From assembly GCA_964247055.1 (NCBI GenBank), contig OZ176054.1:434001-498000 (forward strand): DNA of 64,000 nucleotides, read 5' to 3'. Position 1 is the first letter of the stretch. Each line of letters starts with the position of its first letter. This DNA comes from Paragordius varius (taxonomy: Eukaryota > Nematomorpha). The notes below the pieces were generated by a model. That model was given only the letters and a program-made list of their open reading frames with translations, was not told the origin of the DNA and did not search any database. Below, piece by piece: positions 12,095 through 25,300 of this stretch. The position numbers were made by a program, and so were the translations under genes.

Positions 12095-15000
12095 TTTAAA
12101 TATAATTTTTATGAATTTTTTAAATATTTAAAAAATTTATTTTATACGATTTTAAAAATAAAAATGGCTACCTAAAATCCAAATTTGATCAGGTGATGTC
12201 GCCATAATTTTTTTTGGGTAGCCCTATAGTAGTTCCATCATCACCCCAAATATTTTTGAGATCGGAGTATAAATGTAATTTTTATGAATTTTTTAAATAT
12301 TTAAAAAATTTATTTTATACGATTTTAAAAATAAAAATGGCTACCTAAAATCCAAATTTGATCAGGTGATGTCACTATAATTTTTTTGGGTGGCCCTATG
12401 GTAGTTCCATCATCACCCCAAATATTTTGGGGATCGGACTATAAATGTAATTTTTATGAATTTTTTAAATATTTAAAAAATTTATTTTATACGATTTTAA
12501 AAATAAAAATGGCTACCTAAAATCCAAATTTGATCAGGTGATGTCACCATAATTTATTTGGGTAGCCCTATAGTAGTTCCATCATCACCCCAAATATTTT
12601 TGAGATCGGAGTATAAATGTAATTTTTATGAATTTTTCAAATATTTAAAAAATTTATTTTATACGATTTTAAAAATAAAAATGGCTACCTAAAATCCAAA
12701 TTTGATCAGGTGATGTCACCATAATTTATTTGGGTAGCCCTATGGTAGTTCCATCATCACCCCAAATATTTTGGGGATCGGACTATAAATGTAATTTTTA
12801 TAAATTTTTTAAATATTTAAAAAATTTATTTTATAAGATTTTAAAAATAAAAATGGCTACCTAAAATCCAAATTTGATCAGGTGATGTCACCATAATTTA
12901 TTTGGGTAGCCCTATGGTAGTTCCATCATCACCCCAAATATTTTGGGGATCGGACTATAAATGTAATTTTAATGAATTTTTTAAATATTTAAAAAATTTA
13001 TTTTATACGATTTTAAAAATAAAAATGGCTACCTAAAATCCAAATTTGATCAGGTGATGTCACCATAATTTATTTGGGTAGCCCTATGGTAGTTCCATCA
13101 TCACCCCAAATATTTTGGGGATCGGACTATAAATGTAATTTTTATAAATTTTTTAAATATTTAAAAAATTTATTTTATAAGATTTTAAAAATAAAAATGG
13201 GTACCTAAAATCCAAATTTGATCAGGTGATGTCACCATAATTTATTTGGGTAGCCCTATGGTAGTTCCATCATCACCCCAAATATTTTGGGGATCGGACT
13301 ATAAATGTAATTTTTATGAATTTTTTAAATATTTAAAAAATTAATTTTATACGATTTTAAAAATAAAAATGGCTACCTAAAATCCAAATTTGATCAGGTG
13401 ATGTCGCCATAATTTTTTTTGGGTAGCCCTATGGTAGTTCCATCATAACCCCAAATATTTTTGAGATCGGACTTTAAATGTAATTTTTATGAATTTTTTA
13501 AATATTTAAAAAATTTATTTTATACGATTTTAAAAATAAAAATGGCTACCTAAAATCCAAATTTGATCAGGTGATGTCGCCATAATTTTTTTTGGGTAGC
13601 CCTATAGTAGTTCCATCATCACCCCAAATATTTTTGAGATCGGAGTATAAATGTAATTTTTATGAATTTTTTAAATATTTAAAAAATTTATTTTATACGA
13701 TTTTAAAAATAAAAATGGCTACCTAAAATCCAAATTTGATCAGGTGATGTCACTATAATTTTTTTGGGTGGCCCTATGGTAGTTCCATCATCACCCCAAA
13801 TATTTTGGGGATCGGACTATAAATGTAATTTTTATGAATTTTTTAAATATTTAAAAAATTTATTTTATAAGATTTTAAAAATAAAAATGGCTACCTAAAA
13901 TCCAAATTTGATCAGGTGATGTCACCATAATTTATTTGGGTAGCCCTATGGTAGTTCCATCATCACCCCAAATATTTTGGGGATCGGACTTTAAATGTAA
14001 TTTTTATGAATTTTTTAAATATTTAAAAAATTTATTTTATACGATTTTAAAAATAAAAATGGCTACCTAAAATCCAAATTTGATCAGGTGATGTCACCAT
14101 AAATTTTTGTGGGTAGTCCTATGGTAGTTCCATCATCACCCCAAATATTGTCGAGATCGGAGTATAAATGTAGTTTTTTTGAATTTTTTAAATATTTAAA
14201 AAATTTATTTTATACGATTTTAAAAATAAAAATGGCTACCTAAAATCCAAATTTGATCAGGTGATGTCGCCATAATTTTTTTTGGGTAGCCCTATAGTAG
14301 TTCCATCATCACCCCAAATATTTTTGAGATCGGAGTATAAATGTAATTTTTATGAATTTTTTAAATATTTAAAAAATTTATTTTATACGATTTTAAAAAT
14401 AAAAATGGCTACCTAAAATCCAAATTTGATCAGGTGATGTCACCATAATTTATTTGGGTAGCCCTATAGTAGTTCCATCATCACCCCAAATATTTGTGAG
14501 ATCGGAGTATAAATGTAATTTTTATGAATTTTTTAAATATTTAAAAAATTTATTTTATAAGATTTTAAAAATAAAAATGGCTACCTAAAATCCAAATTTG
14601 ATCAGGTGATGTCGCCATAATTTTTTTTGGGTAGCCCTATAGTAGTTCCATCATCACCCCAAATATTTTTGAGATCGGAGTATAAATGTAATTTTTATGA
14701 ATTTTTTAAATATTTAAAAAATTTATTTTATACGATTTTAAAAATAAAAATGGCTACCTAAAATCCAAATTTGATCAGGTGATGTCACCATAATTTATTT
14801 GGGTAGCCCTATAGTAGTTCCATCATCACCCCAAATATTTTTGAGATCGGAGTATAAATGTAATTTTTATGAATTTTTTAAATATTTAAAAAATTTATTT
14901 TATACGATTTTAAAAATAAAAATGGCTATTTAAAATCCAAATTTGATCAGGTGATGTCGCCATAATTTTTTTGGGTAACCCTATGGTGGTTCCATCATCA

Positions 15001-18000
15001 CCCCAAATATTTTTGAGATCGGAGTATAAATGTAATTTTTATGAATTTTTTAAATATTTAAAAAATTTATTTTATACGATTTTAAAAATAAAAATGGCTA
15101 CCTAAAATCCAAATTTGATCAGGTGATGTCACCATAATTTATTTGGGTAGCCCTATAGTAGTTTCATCATCACCCCAAATATTGTCGAGATCGGAGTATA
15201 AATGTAATTTTTTTGAATTTTTTAAATATTTAAAAAATTTATTTTATACGATTTTAAAAATAAAAATGGCTACCTAAAATCCAAATTTGATCAGGTGATG
15301 TCGCTATAATTTTTTTTGGGTAACCCTATGGTGGTTCCATCATCACCCCAAATATTTTTGATATCGGACTTTAAATGTAATTTTTATGAATTTTTTAAAT
15401 ATTTAAAAAATTTATTTTATACGATTTTAAAAATAAAAATGGCTACCTAAAATCCAAATTTGATCAGGTGATGTCGCCATAATTTTTTTTGGGTAGCCCT
15501 ATAGTAGTTCCATCATCACCCCAAATATTTTTGAGATCGGAGTATAAATGTAATTTTTATGAATTTTTTAAATATTTAAAAAATTTATTTTATACGATTT
15601 TAAAAATAAAAATGGCTACCTAAAATCCAAATTTGATCAGGTGATGTCACTATAATTTTTTTGGGTGGCCCTATGGTAGTTCCATCATCACCCCAAATAT
15701 TTTGGGGATCGGACTATAAATGTAATTTTTATGAATTTTTTAAATATTTAAAAAATTTATTTTATAAGATTTTAAAAATAAAAATGGCTACCTATAATCC
15801 AAATTTGATCAGGTGATGTCACCATAATTTATTTGGGTAGCCCTATGGTAGTTCCATCATAACCCCAAATATTTTTGAGATGGGACTTTAAATGTAATTT
15901 TTATGAATTTTTTAAATATTTAAAAAATTTATTTTATACGATTTTAAAAATAAAAATGGCTACCTAAAATCCAAATTTGATCAGGTGATGTCACCATAAA
16001 TTTTTGTGGGTAGTCCTATGGTAGTTCCATCATCACCCCAAATATTGTCGAGATCGGAGTATAAATGTAGTTTTTTTGAATTTTTTAAATATTTAAAAAA
16101 TTTATTTTATACGATTTTAAAAATAAAAATGGCTACCTAAAATCCAAATTTGATCAGGTGATGTCGCCATAATTTTTTTTGGGTAGCCCTATAGTAGTTC
16201 CATCATCACCCCAAATATTTTTGAGATCGGAGTATAAATGTAATTTTTATGAATTTTTTAAATATTTAAAAAATTTATTTTATACGATTTTAAAAATAAA
16301 AATGGCTACCTAAAATCCAAATTTGATCAGGTGATGTCACCATAATTTATTTGGGTAGCCCTATAGTAGTTCCATCATCACCCCAAATATTTTTGAGATC
16401 GGAGTATAAATGTAATTTTTATGAATTTTTTAAATATTTAAAAAATTTATTTTATAAGATTTTAAAAATAAAAATGGCTACCTAAAATCCAAATTTGATC
16501 AGGTGATGTCGCCATAATTTTTTTTGGGTAGCCCTATAGTAGTTCCATCATCACCCCAAATATTTTTGAGATCGGAGTATAAATGTAATTTTTATGATTT
16601 AAATATTTAAAAAATTTATTTTATACGATTTTAAAAATAAAAATGGCTACCTAAAATCCAAATTTGATCAGGTGATGTCACCATAATTTATTTGGGTAGC
16701 CCTATAGTAGTTCCATCATCACCCCAAATATTTTTGAGATCGGAGTATAAATGTAATTTTTATGAATTTTTTAAATATTTAAAAAATTTATTTTATACGA
16801 TTTTAAAAATAAAAATGGCTATTTAAAATCCAAATTTGATCAGGTGATGTCGCCATAATTTTTTTGGGTAACCCTATGGTGGTTCCATCATCACCCCAAA
16901 TATTTTTGAGATCGGAGTATAAATGTAATTTTTATGAATTTTTTAAATATTTAAAAAATTTATTTTATACGATTTTAAAAATAAAAATGGCTACCTAAAA
17001 TCCAAATTTGATCAGGTGATGTCACCATAATTTATTTGGGTAGCCCTATAGTAGTTTCATCATCACCCCAAATATTGTCGAGATCGGAGTATAAATGTAA
17101 TTTTTTTGAATTTTTTAAATATTTAAAAAATTTATTTTATACGATTTTAAAAATAAAAATGGCTACCTAAAATCCAAATTTGATCAGGTGATGTCGCCAT
17201 AATTTTTTTTGGGTAACCCTATGGTGGTTCCATCATCACCCCAAATATTTTTGATATCGGACTTTAAATGTAATTTTTATGAATTTTTTAAATATTTAAA
17301 AAATTTATTTTATACGATTTTAAAAATAAAAATGGCTACCTAAAATCCAAATTTGATCAGGTGAATGTCGCCATAATTTTTTTTGGGTAGCCCTATAGTA
17401 GTTCCATCATCACCCCAAATATTTTTGAGATCGGAGTATAAATGTAATTTTTATGAATTTTTTAAATATTTAAAAAATTTATTTTATACGATTTTAAAAA
17501 TAAAAATGGCTACCTAAAATCCAAATTTGATCAGGTGATGTCACTATAATTTTTTTGGGTAGCCCTATGGTAGTTCCATCATCACCCCAAATATTTTGGG
17601 GATCGGACTATAAATGTAATTTTTATGAATTTTTTAATTATTTAAAAAATTTATTTTATAAGATTTTAAAAATAAAAATGGCTACCTAAAATCCAAATTT
17701 GATCAGGTGATGTCGCCATAATTTTTTTTGGGTAGCCCTATGGTAGTTCCATCATCACCCCAAATACTTTGGGGATCGGACTATAAATGTAATTTTAATG
17801 AATTTTTTAAATATTTAAAAAATTTATTTTATACGATTTTAAAAATAAAAATGGCTACCTAAAATCCAAATTTGATCAGGTGATGTCACCATAATTTATT
17901 TGGGTAGCCCTATGGTAGTTCCATCATCACCCCAAATATTTTGGGGATCGGACTATAAATGTAATTTTTATGAATTTTTTAAATATTTAAAAAATTAATT

Positions 18001-20020
18001 TTATACGATTTTAAAAATAAAAATGGCTACCTAAAATCCAAATTTGATCAGGTGATGTCGCCATAATTTTTTTTGGGTAGCCCTATGGTAGTTCCATCAT
18101 AACCCCAAATATTTTTGAGATCGGACTTTAAATGTAATTTTTATGAATTTTTTAAATATTTAAAAAATTTATTTTATACGATTTTAAAAATAAAAATGGC
18201 TACCTAAAATCCAAATTTGATCAGGTGATGTCGCCATAATTTTTTTTGGGTAGCCCTAAAGTAGTTCCATCATCACCCCAAATATTTTTGAGATCGGAGT
18301 ATAAATGTAATTTTTATGAATTTTTTAAATATTTAAAAAATTTATTTTATACGATTTTAAAAATAAAAATGGCTACCTAAAATCCAAATTTGATCAGGTG
18401 ATGTCACTATAATTTTTTTGGGTGGCCCTATGGTAGTTCCATCATCACCCCAAATATTTTGGGGATCGGACTATAAATGTAATTTTTATGAATTTTTTAA
18501 ATATTTAAAAAATTTATTTTATACGATTTTAAAAATAAAAATGGCTACCTAAAATCCAAATTTGATCAGGTGATGTCACCATAATTTATTTGGGTAGCCC
18601 TATGGTAGTTCCATCATCACCCCAAATATTTTGGGGATCGGACTATAAATGTAATTTTTATGAATTTTTTAAATATTTAAAAAATTAATTTTATACGATT
18701 TTAAAAATAAAAATGGCTACCTAAAATCCAAATTTGATCAGGTGATGTCACCATAATTTATTTGGGTAGCCCTATGGTAGTTCCATCATCACCCCAAATA
18801 TTTTGGGGATCGGACTATAAATGTAATTTTTATGAATTTTTTAAATATTTAAAAAATTTATTTTATAAGATTTTAAAAATAAAAATGGCTACCTAAAATC
18901 CAAATTTGATCAGGTGATGTCACTATAATTTTTTTGGGTAGCCCTATGGTAGTTCCATCATCACCCCAAATATTTTGGGGATCGGACTATAAATGTAATT
19001 TTTATGAATTTTTTAAATATTTAAAAAATTTATTTTATAAGATTTTAAAAATAAAAATGGCTACCTAAAATCCAAATTTGATCAGGTGATGTCACCATAA
19101 TTTATTTGGGTAGCCCTATAGTAGTTCCATCATCACCCCAAATATTTTTGAGATCGGAGTATAAATGTAATTTTTATGAATTTTTTAAATATTTAAAAAA
19201 TTTATTTTATACGATTTTAAAAATAAAAATGGCTACCTAAAATCCAAATTTGATCAGGTGATGTCACTATAATTTTTTTGGGTAGCCCTATGGTAGTTCC
19301 ATCATCACCCCAAATATTTTGGGGATCGGACTATAAATGTAATTTTTATGAATTTTTTAAATATTTAAAAAATTTATTTTATACGATTTTAAAAATAAAA
19401 ATGGCTACCTAAAATCCAAATTTGATCAGGTGATGTCACCATAATTTATTTGGGTAGCCCTATGGTAGTTCCATCATCACCCCAAATATTTTGGGGATCG
19501 GACTATAAATGTAATTTTTATGAATTTTTTAAATATTTAAAAAATTAATTTTATACGATTTTAAAAATAAAAATGGCTACCTAAAATCCAAATTTGATCA
19601 GGTGATGTCACCATAATTTATTTGGGTAGCCCTATGGTAGTTCCATCATCACCCCAAATATTTTGGGGATCGGACTATAAATGTAATTTTTATGAATTTT
19701 TTAAATATTTAAAAAATTTATTTTATAAGATTTTAAAAATAAAAATGGCTACCTAAAATCCAAATTTGATCAGGTGATGTCACTATAATTTTTTTGGGTA
19801 GCCCTATGGTAGTTCCATCATCACCCCAAATATTTTGGGGATCGGACTATAAATGTAATTTTTATGAATTTTTTAAATATTTAAAAAATTTATTTTATAC
19901 GATTTTAAAAATAAAAATGGCTACCTAAAATCCAAATTTGATCAGGTGATGTCGCCATAATTTTTTTTGGGTAGCCCTATGGTAGTTCCATCATAACCCC
20001 AAATATTTTTGAGATCGGAC
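12095..20020 (+). repeat. Satellite A higher-order repeat, copy 2 (7926 bp)
   Basis: This is the direct tandem successor of the block at 4169-12094, with all private markers in the same order. At least one difference is visible (GTCGCTATAA at about 15301, where the first copy has GTCGCCATAA). The CCCTAAAGTAG marker at 10331 recurs at 18257, again 7926 bp. The order continues past 20021, where the TTTAAATATA marker appears a third time. Confidence 0.88.
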
Positions 20021-22330
20021 TTTAAATATAATTTTTATGAATTTTTTAAATATTTAAAAAATTTATTTTATACGATTTTAAAAATAAAAATGGCTACCTA
20101 AAATCCAAATTTGATCAGGTGATGTCGCCATAATTTTTTTTGGGTAGCCCTATAGTAGTTCCATCATCACCCCAAATATTTTTGAGATCGGAGTATAAAT
20201 GTAATTTTTATGAATTTTTTAAATATTTAAAAAATTTATTTTATACGATTTTAAAAATAAAAATGGCTACCTAAAATCCAAATTTGATCAGGTGATGTCA
20301 CTATAATTTTTTTGGGTGGCCCTATGGTAGTTCCATCATCACCCCAAATATTTTGGGGATCGGACTATAAATGTAATTTTTATGAATTTTTTAAATATTT
20401 AAAAAATTTATTTTATACGATTTTAAAAATAAAAATGGCTACCTAAAATCCAAATTTGATCAGGTGATGTCACTATAATTTTTTTGGGTGGCCCTATGGT
20501 AGTTCCATCATCACCCCAAATATTTTGGGGATCGGACTATAAATGTAATTTTTATGAATTTTTTAAATATTTAAAAAATTTATTTTATACGATTTTAAAA
20601 ATAAAAATGGCTACCTAAAATCCAAATTTGATCAGGTGATGTCACTATAATTTTTTTGGGTGGCCCTATGGTAGTTCCATCATCACCCCAAATATTTTGG
20701 GGATCGGACTATAAATGTAATTTTTATGAATTTTTTAAATATTTAAAAAATTTATTTTATACGATTTTAAAAATAAAAATGGCTACCTAAAATCCAAATT
20801 TGATCAGGTGATGTCACCATAATTTATTTGGGTAGCCCTATAGTAGTTCCATCATCACCCCAAATATTTTTGAGATCGGAGTATAAATGTAATTTTTATG
20901 AATTTTTTAAATATTTAAAAAATTTATTTTATAAGATTTTAAAAATAAAAATGGCTACCTAAAATCCAAATTTGATCAGGTGATGTCACTATAATTTTTT
21001 TGGGTAGCCCTATGGTAGTTCCATCATCACCCCAAATATTTTGGGGATCGGACTATAAATGTAATTTTTATGAATTTTTTAAATATTTAAAAAATTTATT
21101 TTATACGATTTTAAAAATAAAAATGGCTACCTAAAATCCAAATTTGATCAGGTGATGTCGCCATAATTTTTTTTGGGTAGCCCTATGGTAGTTCCATCAT
21201 AACCCCAAATATTTTTGAGATCGGACTTTAAATATAATTTTTATGAATTTTTTAAATATTTAAAAAATTTATTTTATACGATTTTAAAAATAAAAATGGC
21301 TACCTAAAATCCAAATTTGATCAGGTGATGTCGCCATAATTTTTTTTGGGTAGCCCTATAGTAGTTCCATCATCACCCCAAATATTTTTGAGATCGGAGT
21401 ATAAATGTAATTTTTATGAATTTTTTAAATATTTAAAAAATTTATTTTATACGATTTTAAAAATAAAAATGGCTACCTAAAATCCAAATTTGATCAGGTG
21501 ATGTCACTATAATTTTTTTGGGTGGCCCTATGGTAGTTCCATCATCACCCCAAATATTTTGGGGATCGGACTATAAATGTAATTTTTATGAATTTTTTAA
21601 ATATTTAAAAAATTTATTTTATACGATTTTAAAAATAAAAATGGCTACCTAAAATCCAAATTTGATCAGGTGATGTCACCATAATTTATTTGGGTAGCCC
21701 TATAGTAGTTCCATCATCACCCCAAATATTTTTGAGATCGGAGTATAAATGTAATTTTTATGAATTTTTCAAATATTTAAAAAATTTATTTTATACGATT
21801 TTAAAAATAAAAATGGCTACCTAAAATCCAAATTTGATCAGGTGATGTCACCATAATTTATTTGGGTAGCCCTATGGTAGTTCCATCATCACCCCAAATA
21901 TTTTGGGGATCGGACTATAAATGTAATTTTTATAAATTTTTTAAATATTTAAAAAATTTATTTTATAAGATTTTAAAAATAAAAATGGCTACCTAAAATC
22001 CAAATTTGATCAGGTGATGTCACCATAATTTATTTGGGTAGCCCTATGGTAGTTCCATCATCACCCCAAATATTTTGGGGATCGGACTATAAATGTAATT
22101 TTTATGAATTTTTTAAATATTTAAAAAATTAATTTTATACGATTTTAAAAATAAAAATGGCTACCTAAAATCCAAATTTGATCAGGTGATGTCGCCATAA
22201 TTTTTTTTGGGTAGCCCTATGGTAGTTCCATCATAACCCCAAATATTTTTGAGATCGGACTTTAAATGTAATTTTTATGAATTTTTTAAATATTTAAAAA
22301 ATTTATTTTATACGATTTTAAAAATAAAAA
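20021..22330 (+). repeat. Satellite A higher-order repeat, rearranged third copy with 1206-bp insertion
   Basis: The marker TTTAAATATA occurs at 20021 and again at 21227, 1206 bp apart (7 monomers), where the earlier copies have it once. The TTCAAATATT marker at 21769 is consequently 9132 bp (7926+1206) from its predecessor at 12637. Inside the insertion, three consecutive monomers end GTCACTATAATTTTTTTGGG plus TGGCCC (about 20300, 20475 and 20645). After 21950 two monomers present in copies 1 and 2 are absent, including the ATGGGTACCT type and one TTTTAATGAATT type. The regular order is lost after about 22330, where a private AAAATTTAAATTTG monomer appears. Confidence 0.82.
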
Positions 22331-25300
22331 TGGCTACCTAAAATTTAAATTTGATCAGGTGATGTCACCATAATTTTTTTGGGTAGCCCTATGGTAGTTC
22401 CATCATCACCCCAAATATTTTGGGGATCGGACTATAAATGTAATTTTTATGAATTTTTTAAATATTTAAAAAATTTATTTTATACGATTTTAAAAATAAA
22501 AATGGCTACCTAAAATCCAAATTTGATCAGGTGATGTCACCATAATTTATTTGGGTAGCCCTATGGTAGTTCCATCATCACCCCAAATATTTTGGGGATC
22601 GGACTATAAATGTAATTTTTATGAATTTTTTAAATATTTAAAAAATTAATTTTATACGATTTTAAAAATAAAAATGGCTACCTAAAATCCAAATTTGATC
22701 AGGTGATGTCGCCATAATTTTTTTTGGGTAGCCCTATGGTAGTTCCATCATAACCCCAAATATTTTTGAGATCGGACTTTAAATGTAATTTTTATGAATT
22801 TTTTAAATATTTAAAAAATTTATTTTATACGATTTTAAAAATAAAAATGGCTACCTAAAATCCAAATTTGATCAGGTGATGTCGCCATAATTTTTTTTGG
22901 GTAGCCCTATAGTAGTTCCATCATCACCCCAAATATTTTTGAGATCGGAGTATAAATGTAATTTTTATGAATTTTTTTAATAATTAAAAAATTTATTTTA
23001 TACGATTTTAAAAATAAAAATGGCTACCTAAAATCCAAATTTGATCAGGTGATGTCACTATAATTTTTTTGGGTGGCCCTATGGTAGTTCCATCATCACC
23101 CCAAATATTTTGGGGATCGGACTATAAATGTAATTTTTATGAATTTTTTAAATATTTAAAAAATTTATTTTATACGATTTTAAAAATAAAAATGGCTACC
23201 TAAAATCCAAATTTGATCAGGTGATGTCACCATAATTTATTTGGGTAGCCCTATAGTAGTTCCATCATCACCCCAAATATTTTTGAGATCGGAGTATAAA
23301 TGTAATTTTTATGAATTTTGTAAATATTTAAAAAATTTATTTTATACGATTTTAAAAATAAAAATGGCTACCTAGAATCCAAATTTGATCAGGTGATGTC
23401 GCCATAATTTTTTTTGGGTAGCCCTATGGTAGTTCCATCATCACCCCAAATATTTTCGAGATCGGAGTATAAATGTAATTTTTATAAATTTTTTAAATAT
23501 TTAAAAAATTTATTTTATAAGATTTTAAAAATAAAAATGGCTACCTAAAATCCAAATTTGATCAGGTGATGTCACCATAATTTATTTGGGTAGCCCTATG
23601 GTAGTTCCATCATCACCCCAAATATTTTGGGGATCGGACTATAAATGTAATTTTTATGAATTTTTTAAATATTTAAAAAATTAATTTTATACGATTTTAA
23701 AAATAAAAATGGCTACCTAAAATCCAAATTTGATCAGGTGATGTCGCCATAATTTTTTTTGGGTAGCCCTATGGTAGTTCCATCATAACCCCAAATATTT
23801 TTGAGATCGGACTTTAAATGTAATTTTTATGAATTTTTTAAATATTTAAAAAATTTATTTTATACGATTTTAAAAATAAAAATGGCTACCTAAAATCCAA
23901 ATTTGATCAGGTGATGTCACTATAATTTTTTTGGGTGGCCCTATGGTAGTTCCATCATCACCCCAAATATTTTGGGGATCGGACTATAAATGTAATTTTT
24001 ATGATTTTTTAAATATTTAAAAAATTTAATTTATACGATTTTAAAAATAAAAATGGCTACCTAAAATCCAAATTTGATCAGGTGATGTCACCATAATTTA
24101 TTTGGGTAGCCCTATAGTAGTTCCATCATCACCCCAAATATTTTTGAGATCGGAGTATAAATGTAATTTTTATGAATTTTTTAAATATTTAAAAAATTTA
24201 TTTTATACGATTTTAAAAATAAAAATGGCTACCTAAAATCCAAATTTGATCAGGTGAAGTCACTATAATTTTTTTGGGTAGCCCTATGGTAGTTCCATCC
24301 TCACCCCAAATATTTTGGGGATCGGACTATAAATGTAATTTTTATGAATTTTTTAAATATTTAAAAAATTTATTTTATACGATTTTAAAAATAAAAATGG
24401 CTACCTAAAATCCAAATTTGATCAGGTGATGTCACCATAATTTATTTGGGTAGCCCTATGGTAGTTCCATCATCACCCCAAATATTTTGGGGATCGGACT
24501 ATAAATGTAATTTTTATGAATTTTTTAAATATTTAAAAAATTAATTTTATACGATTTTAAAAATAAAAATGGCTCCCTAAAATCCAAATTTGATCAGGTG
24601 ATGTCGCCATAATTTTTTTTGGGTAGCCCTATGGTAGTTCCATCATAACCCCAAATATTTTTGAGATCGGACTTTAAATGTAATTTTTATGAATTTTTTA
24701 AATATTTAAAAAATTTATTTTATACGATTTTAAAAATAAAAATGGCTACCTAAAATCCAAATTTGATCAGGTGATGTCGCCATAATTTTTTTTGGGTAGC
24801 CCTATAGTAGTTCCATCATCACCCCAAATATTTTTGAGATCGGACTATAAATGTAATTTTTATGAATTTTTTAAATATTTAAAAAATTAATTTTATACGA
24901 TTTTAAAAATAAAAATGGCTACCTAAAATCCAAATTTGATCAGGTGATGTCGCCATAATTTTTTTTGGGTAGCCCTATAGTAGTTCCATCATCACCCCAA
25001 ATATTTTTGAGATCGGAGTATAAATGTAATTTTTATGAATTTTTTAAATATTTAAAAAATTTATTTTATACGATTTTAAAAATAAAAATGGCTACCTAAA
25101 ATCCAAATTTGATCAGGTGATGTCACTATAATTTTTTTGGGTGGCCCTATGGTAGTTCCATCATCACCCCAAATATTTTGGGGATCGGACTATAAATGTA
25201 ATTTTTATGAATTTTTTAAATATTTAAAAAATTTATTTTATACGATTTTAAAAATAAAAATGGCTACCTAAAATCCAAATTTGATCAGGTGATGTCACCA

